This document shows, in pieces, positions 42,676 through 56,373 of a stretch of 64,000 bases of DNA. The translations under genes and the position numbers were made by a program. The stretch comes from Glandiceps talaboti (lineage: Eukaryota; Hemichordata; Enteropneusta; Spengelidae), in NCBI RefSeq assembly GCF_964340395.1, contig NC_135550.1, forward strand, positions 31,185,676 through 31,249,675, written 5' to 3'. The notes beneath the pieces were generated by a model. That model saw only the letters and a program-made list of their open reading frames with translations. It did not search any database and was not told the origin of the DNA. How positions within the stretch are numbered: position 1 is the stretch's first letter; the number at the start of each line of letters is the position of its first letter.

Positions 42676-43511
42676 TTGCATACAATCTTTATTGACTTTC
42701 CATACAATCTTTATTGACTTTCCATACAATCTTTATTGACTTTCCATACAATCTTTATTGACTTTCCATACAATCTTTATTGACTTTCCATACAATCTTT
42801 ATTGACTTTCCATACAATCTTTATTGACTTTCCATACAATCTTTATTGACTTTCCATACAATCTTTATTGACTTTCCATACAATCTTTATTGACTTTCCA
42901 TACAATCTTTACTGACTTTCCATACAATCTTTATTGACTTTCCATACAATCTGTATTGACTTTCCATACAATCTTTATTGACTTTCCATACAATCTTTAT
43001 TGACTTTCCATACAATCTTTATTGACTTTCCATACAATCTTTATTGACTTTCCATACAATCTTTATTGACTTTCCAGACAATCTTTATTGACTTTCCAGA
43101 CAATCTTTATTGACTTTCCAGACAATCTTTATTGACTTTCCATACAATCTTTATTGACTTTCCATACAATCTTTATTGACTTTCCATACAATCTTTATTG
43201 ACTTTCCATACAATCTTTATTGACTTTACATACAATCTTTATTGACTTTCCATACAATCTTTATTGACTTTCCATACAATCTTTATTGACTTTCCATACA
43301 ATCTTTATTGACTTTCCATACAATCTTTATTGACTTTCCATACAATCTTTATTGACTTTCCATACAATCTTTATTGACTTTCCATACAATCTTTATTGAC
43401 TTTACATACAATCTTTATTGACTTTCCATACAATCTTTATTGACTTTCCATACAATCTTTATTGACTTTCCATACAATCTTTATTGACTTTCCATACAAT
43501 CTTTATTGACT
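42676..43511. repeat. 22-bp minisatellite, about 38 copies
   Basis: Units read 'catacaatctttattgac' then 'tttc'. They are almost identical; the few variants are 'cagacaat', 'tttacata', 'ctgtatt' and 'ttactg'. On the minus strand each typical unit contains AATAAAG. Confidence 0.97.
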
Positions 43512-46078
43512 GGTTTGAATTATCTTCAGTGCGTGTGATTTTTTACAAAAGGGTTTACAGAATGACACTGACTCAATCGTTGCCTTTTTATCACATGTCA
43601 GTAAATCATTTAATTATATGATGATAATAATCAAGTTGACATCAAAAGTAAGAACAAATGGTTGCATTGCTTTAAATACTGAGCATTTAATTCTTTCCCA
43701 AATTTTCTCTAATTTGGATCGAGACATAGCAATTGGAATATAAATGAATTTAACCCAAATAGATGAGTGAGCGTTATAAACCCGCAACGCAATTGAATAT
43801 CCGCTTGAAATTTGGCAGATGTAGCATAAACTGTACGTTAGTGAACGTATCGGAAATTGCTCGCTACTATAAAAGAAAGTGAATTGATTTCCTTATCCTG
43901 GAGTAATATGATAACCTTTTCTACCATGACGTGTTTGCAGTGTAATCTCACAGAGTAACAGCGAATTGAATCGTTCACATGTTCCACTATAACTCTCTAT
44001 AGTCTTCTTGAAGTTCACTATCGAATAGATATTGCAGTTGACCTGTTCACAAGGGCAATACCAAGATTCGTTTTCTTATGGTTTTTTTCTATGAAATTTC
44101 AGATTTTTGGCCAATAAATTATCATTAGAATTTAGCGTTATATTATGTATTTCAAGTTGGTACATATGATCAAACTGTCAAACCACCGTAACGGTTATTT
44201 AACTTGGGTTGTTTCAAGTTGAAGCTATATCTTCCCTAATGGTCAGAAAATTACATACTATCACAATTAAAAATTTAAGACCTTGCTATAAGGGATAGAC
44301 ATATCGTGAAACAACTGACCAATTAATCCGAACCCATTCCTCGTTCATTTCATTGCATCTTTCGCATTGACCCTTAAAAGAGCATATCACATATCTGTTT
44401 GATTTGTTCAAAAATACATATATACATACATACATACATACATACATACATACATACATACATACATACATACATTAGGGTTTTTGGCAAATATGAGGCA
44501 CCTTAAAATTTAGTTGAATTCTAAATAACAATAAGGGGTAATAAGGCATGAATTGGTTCTGTAAATATTTCAACCAACATTCCTTCCCATAGATGTGTTA
44601 TTAGTCCTTTATACATTGTATTCTTAGCTAAACTCTGAAACCCTTCTAAGTCAGATGTATTCCTGCTGCAGGCAGTTACAAAGTAAAGCTTAGGATGTAC
44701 CAATCTAGAAATAGACGTTATAAGTTAATGTTAAGGGACAAACAAAAGTAATCCATTAGCTCCCTTGGTATGTAGTCGGAGGACATCGACTAATTAGTTC
44801 CTGGATTGATGTCATTGATGGAGGAAGTGCAATTATGTTACGGTAGTGAAACTGAGCAGCAAAGGGGCAATATTTCCTTAAGTTGACACGAAAAGATCCT
44901 CAAAATAAATGTGTAAACTGTAAAATGCAACGTACGACTACCAGTAGAATGGCAAATAACTCAAGGCTTAGCGATTTAAGCATCTTTAATTACTTTTTCG
45001 AAAAAACTCTTTGCTTTTTACGAACACATGGGATGTCTTTATTGATGATTTCAAATAAAGGCAATAACTTCAGAAACTACAAATCGATAAACAATGCAAC
45101 TGTTATTTGTCACACAACTGGTAAATAACTACTTTCTCTCAATCGGAAATGACATCACAGTTCATCTCTCGCTGATGCAGGTTTTTATTTCTACAAGTCT
45201 GGGATTTAGTCCCACAATGCACTGTGCATTTTGACTTTGGCTTTAATATTAACTTGCCTCGTATCTCAAATTTATGAAACAGCAGCGCCTGAACGTCACT
45301 GTAAAGTTATAAAACAATAAAATATGTTTTGGAATCCGATGGAAGCTTCCATCATTTCCTTTTTTTATAAGCTAACGATTCTCTAGCATCATATTCATGC
45401 TCCTTTTAGCATCATTCAATTTGGAATTAGGTTATCACATTGAACACAAGGAGCTGTCAGTTCTTTCATACTTTGAAGAATAATGAAACCACAGAATGTT
45501 ACTGCATGACGACTTACAGTACGTTATGAGAATACACTGATTTGGAATATGTACTTTCCTAGAGGCAGTTTTAGTTGTATCACGTGAGGAAATATAGAAT
45601 CGATGTGAATCTTTACATAGAGTAAATAGTAATGATATAACTTGATTGAACTGTTTTACTTTCTGGTCGATTGGGCATTCGTATTTATTACTTTAGGTCT
45701 TTTTATGATCGTTTTTCAGTTTCATGTTGAGCTTTTGCCCACTGGGGAAAAGAACATTTTAATCGGTCTGCTTTTAACACAGTTACGTCAATTTATTGCA
45801 CAACTCCATTACAATCATTACCACATTGTATAAGACACAATGTGCTGATTGCATTGATAAAGATAGCCTAGTTACGTATTAAATGTATAACTGCATATAA
45901 CTGGATATGGTACTCTACTGACATAGCATTCAATCAGACAAATAAGATATACAACACTCTCTTGTACGTACTAAATCAGATTGTAAGAAGTACGTCACAG
46001 TTGAATTCATTCCTGGCATACTCAGGAATATTTTGGCTGCTTTATCGATGTTCAATTACAAGACTTAGTCTTCATTTT

Positions 46079-46134
<56 letters not shown>

Positions 46135-47640
46135 TTATGTCCCATAGAGATTTGTTGTCTTTAAATTACCTTGGAAATCTAACTTGCAGCTTTAAAAAGA
46201 GCATTTGGCACTAGCGTACGTATTCCAGTAAGATTTGTATATTATTGATGTACTCTTTTCAACACTTCACTCTATAGATAACACTGATACACCAAGGGTA
46301 TATACTGTTTTCAAGAACGAATATATATTGAAGCGTTTATGAACATTTGTCTAAAAAGACTAATCACTAATTGTTTACTTTAATACCATACTCTGGAGTG
46401 CATAGTTTATCGTAACACGTTACATCGTAGCTGTTCACCAGAGACTTTCCCCGTACTCTTATTTCTACAATTTTCCCAGATGGACAGGAGTAATCCATTC
46501 TCTCTTTCCTTTCTTGTTTTCCTATGGTTTCTAATCACACTAAAACGGAATGCACCTACAATATATAAATCAAGGCACGGGGCGCACCTAAACCTACACC
46601 ATATAATTTTACTGTTTATACGTTAAAATTTATCAAGCCCATGATCCAAACTAGTGTAAAACTTTAAACTTAGAAAGCTAGAAGATACATAAATATATGT
46701 GTGTTTTAAACAGATAAGTGACATTTTCATGACGTCAGATTGCTGATGCCAGATGGTGTGATAACCTCATCAAACCTTTTCTGTATACGGGAAATATATG
46801 GTGTAACATTGTGGTTATACAACTGTCGCAGTGTCGGTGGGCCTGAATCAATCGATGAAATTGCGAAGGTGTACACTGCTTAGAGCCGTATGATGAATTA
46901 AGCATCATGATTGTGTGAATAAAATCGTTCTCTACAACACAACACAACACAACACAACACAACTTAACATAGTTTGTTACATTCCAATTTAATACAAATG
47001 TAGTAATTTACAAAACGCTTCACCTTTTACCCCCGCTTTAAATTCGATCCGATATCAAGGAAGTCTTTGAATGCTGTAAATCATTCAAGAAAGGAGGTCA
47101 ATAGGTGACTGTTTGGGAAAAGAAATCGAATGATCGTATACATATATTAGACTGTGAGACCCTTTTTGAATATTAATGCCGCTCTTACTTCAAAGGGTAG
47201 TTTGAATTCTACGAGTAAACACTCCACGTTCCAACAGTCCCTCCCAACCGAGTTGGCCTTTAAGCACACGTACATCTCGTCATAGCTTGATGAAAGGGTC
47301 TATTGCGTACATATTTAAAACCCAACAGAGAGAAATTATACATGCAAATGTGTCTAAAATTGTACTTTGAGTTTTGGAAAAAACATCTAAGGGAATCTAA
47401 CGAACATAAAACTAAAGCAAGGAGATATAAACTGACTCGAGGTTGATTTTTGGATTGTTATGTTAAACTAAGGATTTACATAATTTCAAATAATCTGCGA
47501 GTACATTATGACTGCCTGATATATAAAGATGGTGTACCATATGATGAACCTTTTTTCTACATTCAATTTACACATAGGATAAGCCAAAATGTAATCACAG
47601 AATTTTAACGAATTTCTTTTTAAAATGTCCATTCTTTACG
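43512..47640. other. Intergenic stretch with scattered microsatellites
   Basis: It holds (CATA)n at 44415-44475, (GACA)n at 46079-46134 and (ACAAC)n at 46935-46963. No gene or RNA recognised. Confidence 0.5.
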
Positions 47641-47740
47641 AGCAGTGTGTATATCCATTTTATAAGCAGTGTGTATATCCATTTTATAAGCAGTGTGTAT
47701 ATCCATTTTATAAGCAGTGTGTATATCCATTTTATAAGCA
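47641..47740. repeat. 24-bp tandem repeat, 4 copies
   Basis: Units contain 'agcagtgtgtatatcc' and 'attttata'. The copies are near identical. Confidence 0.95.
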
Positions 47741-47980
47741 CTACATATATTTACCAATTAATAACATAGGAGGACCAGTATAATTAATAAACATAGTAAG
47801 AAAAGTATACATCTATGGATTCATGACTTTTTAAACCGATTACCCCCTTATGCATTCGCCAAATTAATGCCTTATGACTAATAATTCTAATTTAAACTCT
47901 GTGAATTCAATTTTTGATCTAACAATATAACGTAACTTCAGAAATAAGGTAGGTAGGTCAGAACTTTATATTTTATTTTA

Positions 47981-47996
47981 TTTTTGATGATGATGT

Positions 47997-48061
<65 letters not shown>

Positions 48062-48116
48062 TTGTTGTTGTTGTTGTTGTTGTTGTTATTGTTGTTGATG
48101 ATGTTGTTGATGATGA

Positions 48117-48208
<92 letters not shown>

Positions 48209-48222
48209 CTGATGATGATGAT
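47981..48222. repeat. (GAT)n/(GTT)n trinucleotide array
   Basis: Blocks of GAT and GTT alternate over about 240 bp. The long Met/Leu, Asn/Ile and Ser/Thr frames through it are artefacts of the repeat. Confidence 0.96.
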
Positions 48223-49332
48223 GACACTGGTGGTACTTACTAAGGGTAAATGTAAACTATGTATACAGTTAATACACACAATTCTTTGCTGGCATAAATC
48301 TTTTCAAAACCATTGAACTGTAGAAGGAGGAATTGCATACAGTAACAACATAAGAATTATCAAGCAAGAACATTGAACTAAGAGAAACCGTAGACACGAC
48401 TTTACCACACAAGAGATGCAAAAGAAATGCCGATTAAGTGTTGGCGATTTTAATGGAAATAACCATGGAAACCTTGCAAATTCGTGCACGAATCTTTTAT
48501 ATACTGCGTCAATCAAGACCATTGATAATTGACTCTGCATTAGGTTTAAATGTGAGAAGGTAAACCCGTCACACGACATTTTTATTTGATGAATGTGTCT
48601 GAATAGATACTTGTAGCTTGTTATCATTCGTAGTCTAGTCTAGTTACAAGACATAATGTAAGTGCCTTACACTAAATATATATATTGACCTACATCTGAA
48701 CAGAAGGCATCCCAATAAACTTTTTTCGCTCACCAGTACTATGACCTCGACGTGACCTCGACGCACTTAGTTATTCACAAAAATGGAAGTTTTACAGCGG
48801 CATTAGATCATCGTTTAAATGTAAATCGTAAATTATTCAATTTATTTTGACAAAGCAATGATAAAGGTACTATAAAAAAGTAGTCATTAATTTATTTTAG
48901 GATTGTCTACTTTAAAGATGCCACACTTTGATTTCCACTGTGTATATAAATTGAGCATATATCAACATAGAATTCAGCATTTGGACAGGGCTAATTTACT
49001 CACTAAAATGGCGATTGAAGAACGAAACGGGTGTAGGGTAGAGTGTCATCAAAGGAAACAACTATTCAGACTCACACGAAGTGGATATAAACCTTTCACC
49101 AAATGAGGACATAATTACAATTTGCTATCCCACTGTTTATTCGCTTCGAGAATACTTCAAGCTTATCATCAAATACAAGCTTCAATTCATATAGAATTGT
49201 GTGTGTGTGCCAACATTTTACGTGTATATCGATTCACGTGAATAGATTGGTGTCTATATGCAAATTTTTGTGAATTTAGTTGTAAAATATAACGAATGTG
49301 TTGGTTTTATTTGCAATTTATGAAAATATGTC
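48223..49332. other. Intergenic stretch, nothing recognised
   Basis: Short frames only. Confidence 0.5.
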
Positions 49333-49595
49333 CTCCTCAGTGTTCAGTTATCGACAGTGTCATTACATTTGTATGAAACTCTAACTAGGTTGAATTAGAC
49401 TCAACTAATCGGAGGAGAAACACTTAATAATTCATTCACGAAATTCGAATTTCAGTAATTGCCATGTAGGGAATAAATGTTGTATTCAAGACATTTGTCC
49501 ATTTTACTCTTTTCGTCAACAGCTTCGTATCAGGGGGTCGTTTATGTCTCTCATTTCAGTCAACTGTAAAGGATTATATCACAAGTGGGTCTAGA
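49333..49595. repeat. Diverged direct repeat, left copy
   Basis: It shares 'gacagtgtcattacattt', 'ctctaactaggttgaatt', 'ttaataattcattca' and 'ggggaataaat'-like blocks, in the same order, with 52313-52530. Confidence 0.8.
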
Positions 49596-49828
49596 CTGTT
49601 TTCCTAGATGATTTGATCTTAACTCTTGTCTAAAAGATGTCAGAGGTCATATGAATCACCAGCGTATTTAGTGATCATTGAGAATTATTTAGCCATTCAC
49701 ATGAGTGATGAAGGTTGGAAGACCTCAACTTCAACAATGATACTCATGTTTGTTACTAAAATTAAGACAAGTTGATATAGTTAAATTAAGACATTTCAGC
49801 GCATAGGATTAAAGCCTTCACATTGCAA

Positions 49829-49990
49829 CCTACATCCTACCAGGTCCCCAATTATACAGGTACAGTCGTGGTTCACATCTTGTCCAAGGACTTTAGCCAC
49901 TCAGAAACAAACAGCAGGCACCGACAGGGCCCGAACCTGCAACCTGTAGATTCCAAGCCGGTCACGCTAACCATTCACCCATCATGACTC
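49829..49990 (-). mobile_element. tRNA-derived SINE
   Basis: On the minus strand a tRNA-like head contains 'aatggttagcgtgacc' (A-box region) and 'ggttgcaggttcgggccc' (B box). Next comes a body with 'gtggctaaagtccttggaca' and 'agatgtgaaccacg'. This head-plus-body plan is that of SINEs widespread in molluscs and other marine animals. No poly(A) or clear target duplication was fixed. Confidence 0.75.
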
Positions 49991-50244
49991 CACATATGTA
50001 ATGTAAGATCTATTCAATTGATAGGCATTGGTCGACCCATTGAGAAGAAGATTTGTCTCTGTGTTCAAAGAACAGTCATTGTTAAGAATAGTCAGCGAAA
50101 ATTGCAACCTTCTCAATGGCCAAATAAGGAATGCGAAAGATGATGTTAGTTTTATTTGCATATCCATGTCTATTTAAATGCTTCTAAAATACTACTACTC
50201 CATCGCACATTTCAAGACATATTTAAGTGAAAGTTCTTTAAAGC

Positions 50245-50508
50245 GTACATACATACATACATACATACATACATACATACATACATACATACATACATAC
50301 ATACATACATACATACATACATACATACACACACACGCGCACGCACACACGCACGCACCCACGCACGCACGCACACACACATACACACACACATACACAC
50401 ACACACATACATACATACATACATACATACATACATACATACATACATACATACATACATACATACATACATACATACATACATACATACATACATACAT
50501 GCATGCAT

Positions 50509-50540
<32 letters not shown>

Positions 50541-50601
50541 GTACGTACGTACGTACGTACGTACATACATACATACATACATACATACATACATACATAC
50601 A

Positions 50602-50631
<30 letters not shown>
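50245..50631. repeat. (CATA)n/(CA)n/(CGTA)n compound microsatellite
   Basis: Nearly 390 bp of CATA units are interrupted by CA/CGCA (50327-50407) and by CA plus CGTA (50514-50563) sections. Long Tyr-Ile-His-Thr and Met-Tyr-Val-Cys frames are artefacts. Confidence 0.97.
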
Positions 50632-50633
<2 letters not shown>

Positions 50634-52312
50634 AAAACGTCATTATTTGGTAGTATGATCATCCTAGACTAGAATATCAGCATCCTGGAATGGAGTATTA
50701 GCTCACAAGTGACTATGAGTTACCATAACGGAGTTGAATTAATTTCAATCTAAGCTTAACGTTCATCATAGATAGAATATTCCCAGAGTACTCTATCATA
50801 AGATCAAAGACCCTGAAATATGGCAAATACCTTATATAAAAGTGCCATTACATTTTGAATAGTCAAGACATTATGATTACGATATTTATATATCTAGTCT
50901 CCGTCAACTGCCTTGAAGGAAAGTCATTAAAACTTAATATATATTTTAGATCGCACTCAAACGGTTACAACCTCATAAATTCCTGCATCATAAGATGATA
51001 TACCAAAGGTCAACTCATGGTATGGTCTAGAACTTGTCCTAAATTAAATCTTGGGACAGAATATTCATTTAGGCTCCCATTGACGGTACTATAATGAATC
51101 AACCAAATGATTGGTCGTGTTGTTCTTATGTAACCCAGTATAATAGTGAAATTCAAATGTGAGACAATTCGCAGCCTGCTATCTTTTTTGTGTAAAATGA
51201 AACCGTGTATACACGACTGGTTGATGACTTTCCGTTCCTCTAATACGTCACGTATGTCACGACCATGAGAAACCATAATATATTTTCAGGCTACTATGGC
51301 TAAGGTGAAGTATTACTGATATATTACATTGAAAATTACTAATCTCAATAAGACCATTGTGGGATATTGACACTGCATTGAGATTTCTGTGCACGATTTT
51401 GTGTAGTCAATATGTTGTTTTTTCAATATAAACGTAACACTCAATAATTTTCGGAAGATATACATAGTTTTATTATTATCATTTTGATTTGTCCTTCTGT
51501 CAGTAGAAAAAATTCATCGGATATTCTAAAAACATAATGCAGTCAATCCTTTCAAATCCTACTGCTACAGATGCTTAGGAAGAAATCGGATTCATAATCG
51601 CATTATATCCCATTCTCGTTAAATAATTACTTTACTTATCTAACCTGTATATGCTGAATGCAATCTAGGGAAATAATCATTTCATCAGTCAGGTCTTTCG
51701 ACAACAAAAATATAATATTTCAGAGAGTGCTGATTATTTGAAGCATGTATTGAATAAAATGAAGACTTGATAGAATGTAACAAAGTTAAAAATATCAATC
51801 TCATATTTCGTTTCAACGTACTCTGAAGTACATTATCTGTATTGACATGCCATATAATGATTGTCTGCTGAGTACTGCCCTACAACTCAATTTCTACACT
51901 ATCCAAATTGGCTGGTTTTAATCCTTGCCTTCACCTTCTCTCCTAACTGCTTCCTTCTCTTTTTTCAAAGTTAATTCTTCAGTCTCGCTGTCGAGTCAAA
52001 GTACAAACATTATAATACTTTCACTTTAATACAATGTTAATAAAGTTATATCGTGATTTACTATACTTCTAAAATGACAATAATATGTGTACAAGTGCTC
52101 ACAAACTGAACGGAATTACATGATTCAATATTAATAAAGTGTCATTGATGCTTTGTATGATACAGAAGAAAGTAAAGAAACGATTATAAGTTCTGAGACC
52201 GTGTTTGATGTGAATCCAGGAATGCATATTATTATATTATATACTTTATTGTCATGCTAAATTTACATGAAATTCTGAATGAATACTGAAATAGTCTTAA
52301 TTCACTATTTAG
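50632..52312. other. Intergenic stretch, nothing recognised
   Basis: AT-rich, with no gene or array. Confidence 0.5.
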
Positions 52313-52530
52313 CCTTCAGTTATGGACAGTGTCATTACATTTGTATAATAACTCTAACTAGGTTGAATTAGACTCAAGAAATCAGAATGTAAAACCTTAA
52401 TAATTCATTCAAAAAAAGTCGAATCAAGTAATTGTATCGTGGGGAATAAATATATTGACGACACTACGCAGCTTGAGTCGTATCCCTCATTTTAGTGGAC
52501 TGCAAACATAGGGGTCTGTAAGTGTTCCGG
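52313..52530. repeat. Diverged direct repeat, right copy
   Basis: Second copy of the block at 49333-49595, about 2.98 kb away in the same orientation. Confidence 0.8.
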
Positions 52531-52661
52531 GGTTGTTAATGTTCTGTTAGCTAGGTGAGGTGTTATGTGTGATATTTCTCAATGTCTAGAATACCTGAGG
52601 TTATACGAAGTACTGACTGTATCAGTATATATGGGTATAACTTAAACTTTCATGTCTCTAT

Positions 52662-52672
52662 ACACACACACA

Positions 52673-52729
<57 letters not shown>
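52662..52729. repeat. (CA)n microsatellite
   Basis: About 33 CA units with one CTCA interruption near the start. Confidence 0.97.
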
Positions 52730-53269
52730 TGGGTAGATTTCCTTGTTAGCAAGACGTGTCGGTTTTTCAAGGTAGAAGTTAGAGATTTTAGAGTAAGACA
52801 GGGCTATGTTCGTCACCTGTTTAGACAGATTTATATGTGTATCAGTGTATCTTCCTATGCCCAATGAAGCAGGAAGAGTACGTTTCTTACAATGGAGAGA
52901 ACATTTGATTTCTCTTAAACACCCTTTCAAACATTTCAACATACGTCAGTAAAATCTCTTCAAGGCATACAGTGATTACAATAAGTTAAATGACTGATTA
53001 TGAAAGGTAAAATATAAATGATGAAGAGTATATAAAGAACTAAGTGTTTAAGTAGACTGAACGGTTGACACCACTATCAATCAAACTGGCATCAACAAAG
53101 AATGCTTTCAAATATACTATTTCACATGCATTTAACGCGTTAAGCCATTTTTAGACAAATTAGACATAGCATAACTTTAACCTTAGTATTTTTTATCATG
53201 CAAAGGTATTCCCATGATATGGAGACTCCCAATGTCGAGAAATGGTAGTGTAAGCAGTATATTATGTGA

Positions 53270-53690
53270 TTAATTAAACTGAAAGAAACGTTAACTCGAC
53301 ATTATATGTCAAAATCAATTCTTCTCCTAATATATAATTCCATGATATTACCCCATTTGTCTTATTGTATAGAGATATGGGGAAATACCTATAAGTCATT
53401 TCTTCAACCTATCTTAAATCTTCAGAAGAAAGTTCTCCGACTCATCACATTTTCTGATTTTCGTGCTCCCTCTGCCCCTCTGTTTCGCCAACTTAGCATC
53501 TTAAATGTTCACCAGTTACGTATATTTAATACTTGTTTATTTATCTTTGATTTGAAAAACAACAATTTCTCACAGACAGTGTATGACTACCTCGACACAT
53601 ATCACATAATTACATGACGTGACTTTCAACAGGAGACAAATTCTACATTCCTAATTTGAGCCAACACAATAACCTATTAAACCAGCATTG
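53270..53690 (+). pseudogene. LINE reverse-transcriptase C-terminal fragment, frameshifted
   Basis: The main frame (to 53617) encodes LPHLSYCIEIWGNTY, then LQKKVLRLITF and PLFRQLSILNVHQL. This is the thumb and post-RT region typical of CR1/Jockey-like LINEs. A shift to another frame near 53620 continues with KFYIPNLSQHNNLLNQH, equivalent to the following 'TR..n.y.P' segment. The catalytic YxDD part, endonuclease and 3' tail are absent. It is a 5'-truncated, dead copy. Confidence 0.85.
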
Positions 53691-54031
53691 AGGTCGCTTT
53701 ACTTTCATCGATGATTTCGATAGTGCATAATGTGTTCGTCAATGGGGGCGCTCTTTGTGTGTATTTTATCCCCATAAAACCAGCATATCATCTATTCCGA
53801 CGAGTTTTATGAAGACCGCAATACGTTATGGTGATGACAGATTATGTGGCTTACACAAAAATATATCGAATATATGTAATACATTTACTTGTCTATCTAT
53901 TTCGGACAAGTATGTCAACTTTTTGACAAATCTTAACACAATGGGTGATATGTGAAATATGATTAAAGACAGGCCTGAGGAAAAATGAAGAGAAAAAGCA
54001 GGAAAATGTGACGATTTAATATTAGAGAGAA

Positions 54032-54088
<57 letters not shown>

Positions 54089-54779
54089 GACGAGCGCACA
54101 CGGACAGATTGAAGAGAGTGAGCAAAAGAGGTGACAAAAGAAAAGAAAGAAAATGAAAGAATGTAATTGGTACAATAAACGCAACCAGTTGTTTTGAAAA
54201 TCACATTGTAAAATCGATTACAATGTACTGCTCAACGATTACATAGACTCCTAATGACATCTTAGACCCCTATTTCCTATTGTGGTCTGTTGATATGTAC
54301 TGTCCATTTATTGGTATTTTTACATTTAACATATTTTCAGTGAATAGATTGTTGAGTACAATCTCTGTGCAACATCCATCAGATCTGTAGTCTGATAAAA
54401 AAAAATGCCTAGCAGGTTTAAGTTTTCGCCTAAGGTTTGCAGCGTGAAAAATTTGTACAAATTTAAATCAAACAAAATGACTAACTACAAATTTAGAAAC
54501 AGGGGACAGTGTATCGTAAGGGATGCACATGATTAACAAACTAAAGTTGCACGTGATGTTCGCTAATAGTCAACACCATGGATATTCAAATGAGGCGATC
54601 CAAAATAGAAAGAAAGGTTAGCGAACTATTGAAGTACTGCGACACTAATTGTAAAGATGAACATGTACTTCTATAGTTGACATTTTCAATTGACGTGGAT
54701 TATGGTTTCATTTTTTTTTCTTGGTAAAAGCGAACTGTTACATTCATGAGGTGATTTTCTTGTATGCAAATTCTAATAA
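53691..54779. other. Intergenic stretch with (GACA)n
   Basis: A (GACA)n run lies at 54032-54088. Further 3' remains of the LINE may extend into the first 250 bp. Nothing else recognised. Confidence 0.5.
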
Positions 54780-55109
54780 ATGTTGAAGTTATTTATGCCA
54801 TTTCCATTTTTACTTTCTTTACTTGTCTTGGGTACCGCCATCTCCGGAATGACCTCTAGCTTACTGGCGATTAATAACCTGAAGAAACCAACTAATCTAT
54901 CGCTAAATCGTGATTCTCCTCCGAAATGTGCTACTGTAACAGCTAAACTTCACGAGGCTAGTTCCTATACAGTATCGTTACCATTCACACCTCCACTCGG
55001 TTTAGTTAGAAACCACGTTGGCATCCAGACTACAGCTTCATATAAGCAAGACTTTCATGGTTTGTACGGATGTGTTCTGGAATGCCGTGAACCAACTAAG
55101 AGAAGCTGA
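54780..55109 (+). CDS. Possible small secreted protein, unidentified
   Basis: A 109-residue frame starts with a signal-peptide-like MLKLFMPFPFLLSLLVLG and a cleavage-like AISG. The rest is polar with three Cys residues (one in PPKCATV, two in GCVLECRE). GC content is above that of its surroundings. No family is recognised. It could be a single-exon gene, a first exon or chance. It lies 1.3 kb upstream of the EGF-Ly6 gene on the same strand. Confidence 0.3.
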   Translation: MLKLFMPFPFLLSLLVLGTAISGMTSSLLAINNLKKPTNLSLNRDSPPKCATVTAKLHEASSYTVSLPFTPPLGLVRNHVGIQTTASYKQDFHGLYGCVLECREPTKRS

Positions 55110-56373
55110 TTACATCCATCAAATCTTACGAAGTTGTTTTAATGTTGATCGTGTTTTCAGAATGTTTTAACCTTTGAATTCTAATTGTGTGAAACACCAA
55201 TTTGGGAAATAAGTGTTAATTACTAAGATTGTTAGCTGTATGCATTTCATTGGCTAAATTATAATTCTAAGGCCACAACATTGCTTATTACCCGTTTTAA
55301 TTGAAGCATTAACTTCGATTTCAAGTTCAAAATATGACGAGAAAATGAAGTACAGGGGTATAAGGAGATGATACAAATGATTGTCAGATTGACAAGCGCA
55401 TGTATAGATATATTTTGCTATAGGAAGAACAATAAATACGATTTGCCTCGACCAAATGTTGACTGTGTATATTTAACACAGTAGTAATGTTCATCGGAAA
55501 AAAAAATGTTTAATTTAGTCTAGTATGTTGACTTCTGTGGCATTGTATTATTGATGTGAAAACGTCGTACACAATTTTTCATTTCATTACTCATTATGCA
55601 ACCCTACGTCTGGGCCTTGTAACTTCTTGTAGTAGGGGTGTTGGTAATGAGTTTATGACGACACTGAAACAGTCCCTCGGCAAAACGATAAAGTTGACTG
55701 ACCATCTCAGGTTTGGAAGCATTATCCAAAAATACAAAACAGGTAAGCAGTGTTTACCTAGGAGGGAGGGGGAGAATGCATTGCTTCATCACCATGGTGA
55801 TGAAGAGATGTCGATTATCTTACACAACACCCTTTATGTTAATATTTACCTATATCGACCAAAATGGTAGATCTGGTATCATGCCAATTACAATTAGCAT
55901 ACATATGGTTCGGCCCTATTGTATATGGTGCCTGGTACTCATGAGCACACCATCAAAGAAAGTAAAAGTGTTTGCATATAGTATTACTCTTACGTTTCTT
56001 GGAGGTAGATATACTGGTGAGAGTCAGTACCTTCAGCACTCACATCAACGTAGTGATACCTTAGGTTTGGATCGCTTCTAGGCCAGGTAAGAAAGTAGTT
56101 GACTGACATCATTTGGAAAATGTGTTTCCCTTTTAGTTTGTTTATGATGAATACATGCCTCATTCCATGTAGTGCGTGCAAAACAGAGAAATGCGGTCAC
56201 TGTGCCAGATATTCAGATTTGAACCCTTGTTTTTTGTGATAGCCAACGAGTTTGGACACAAAAGATAACAAAATGTGTAACGAAAGTGTTAGTTAAAACT
56301 AGAGTTAAGTAAAGTTTTCTCCTATCATTATTTCTTATCATTTGCAGGTCAATTTCGAAGATAACAAATAAAA
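55110..56373. other. Stretch upstream of the EGF-Ly6 gene
   Basis: It should hold the promoter and 5' UTR of the next gene. A TTTGCAG acceptor at 56341-56347 fits a 5' UTR exon containing the start codon. Overlapping frames at 55556-56081 have no recognisable signature. Confidence 0.45.

Noticed and set aside
47938-48316. Asn/Ile, Ser/Thr and Met/Leu runs on both strands
   Set aside because: GAT/GTT trinucleotide repeat read in different frames.
50178-50672. 164-residue frame of Tyr-Ile-His-Thr repeats and its minus-strand counterparts
   Set aside because: Produced by the CATA/CA microsatellite in all frames. There is no protein family.
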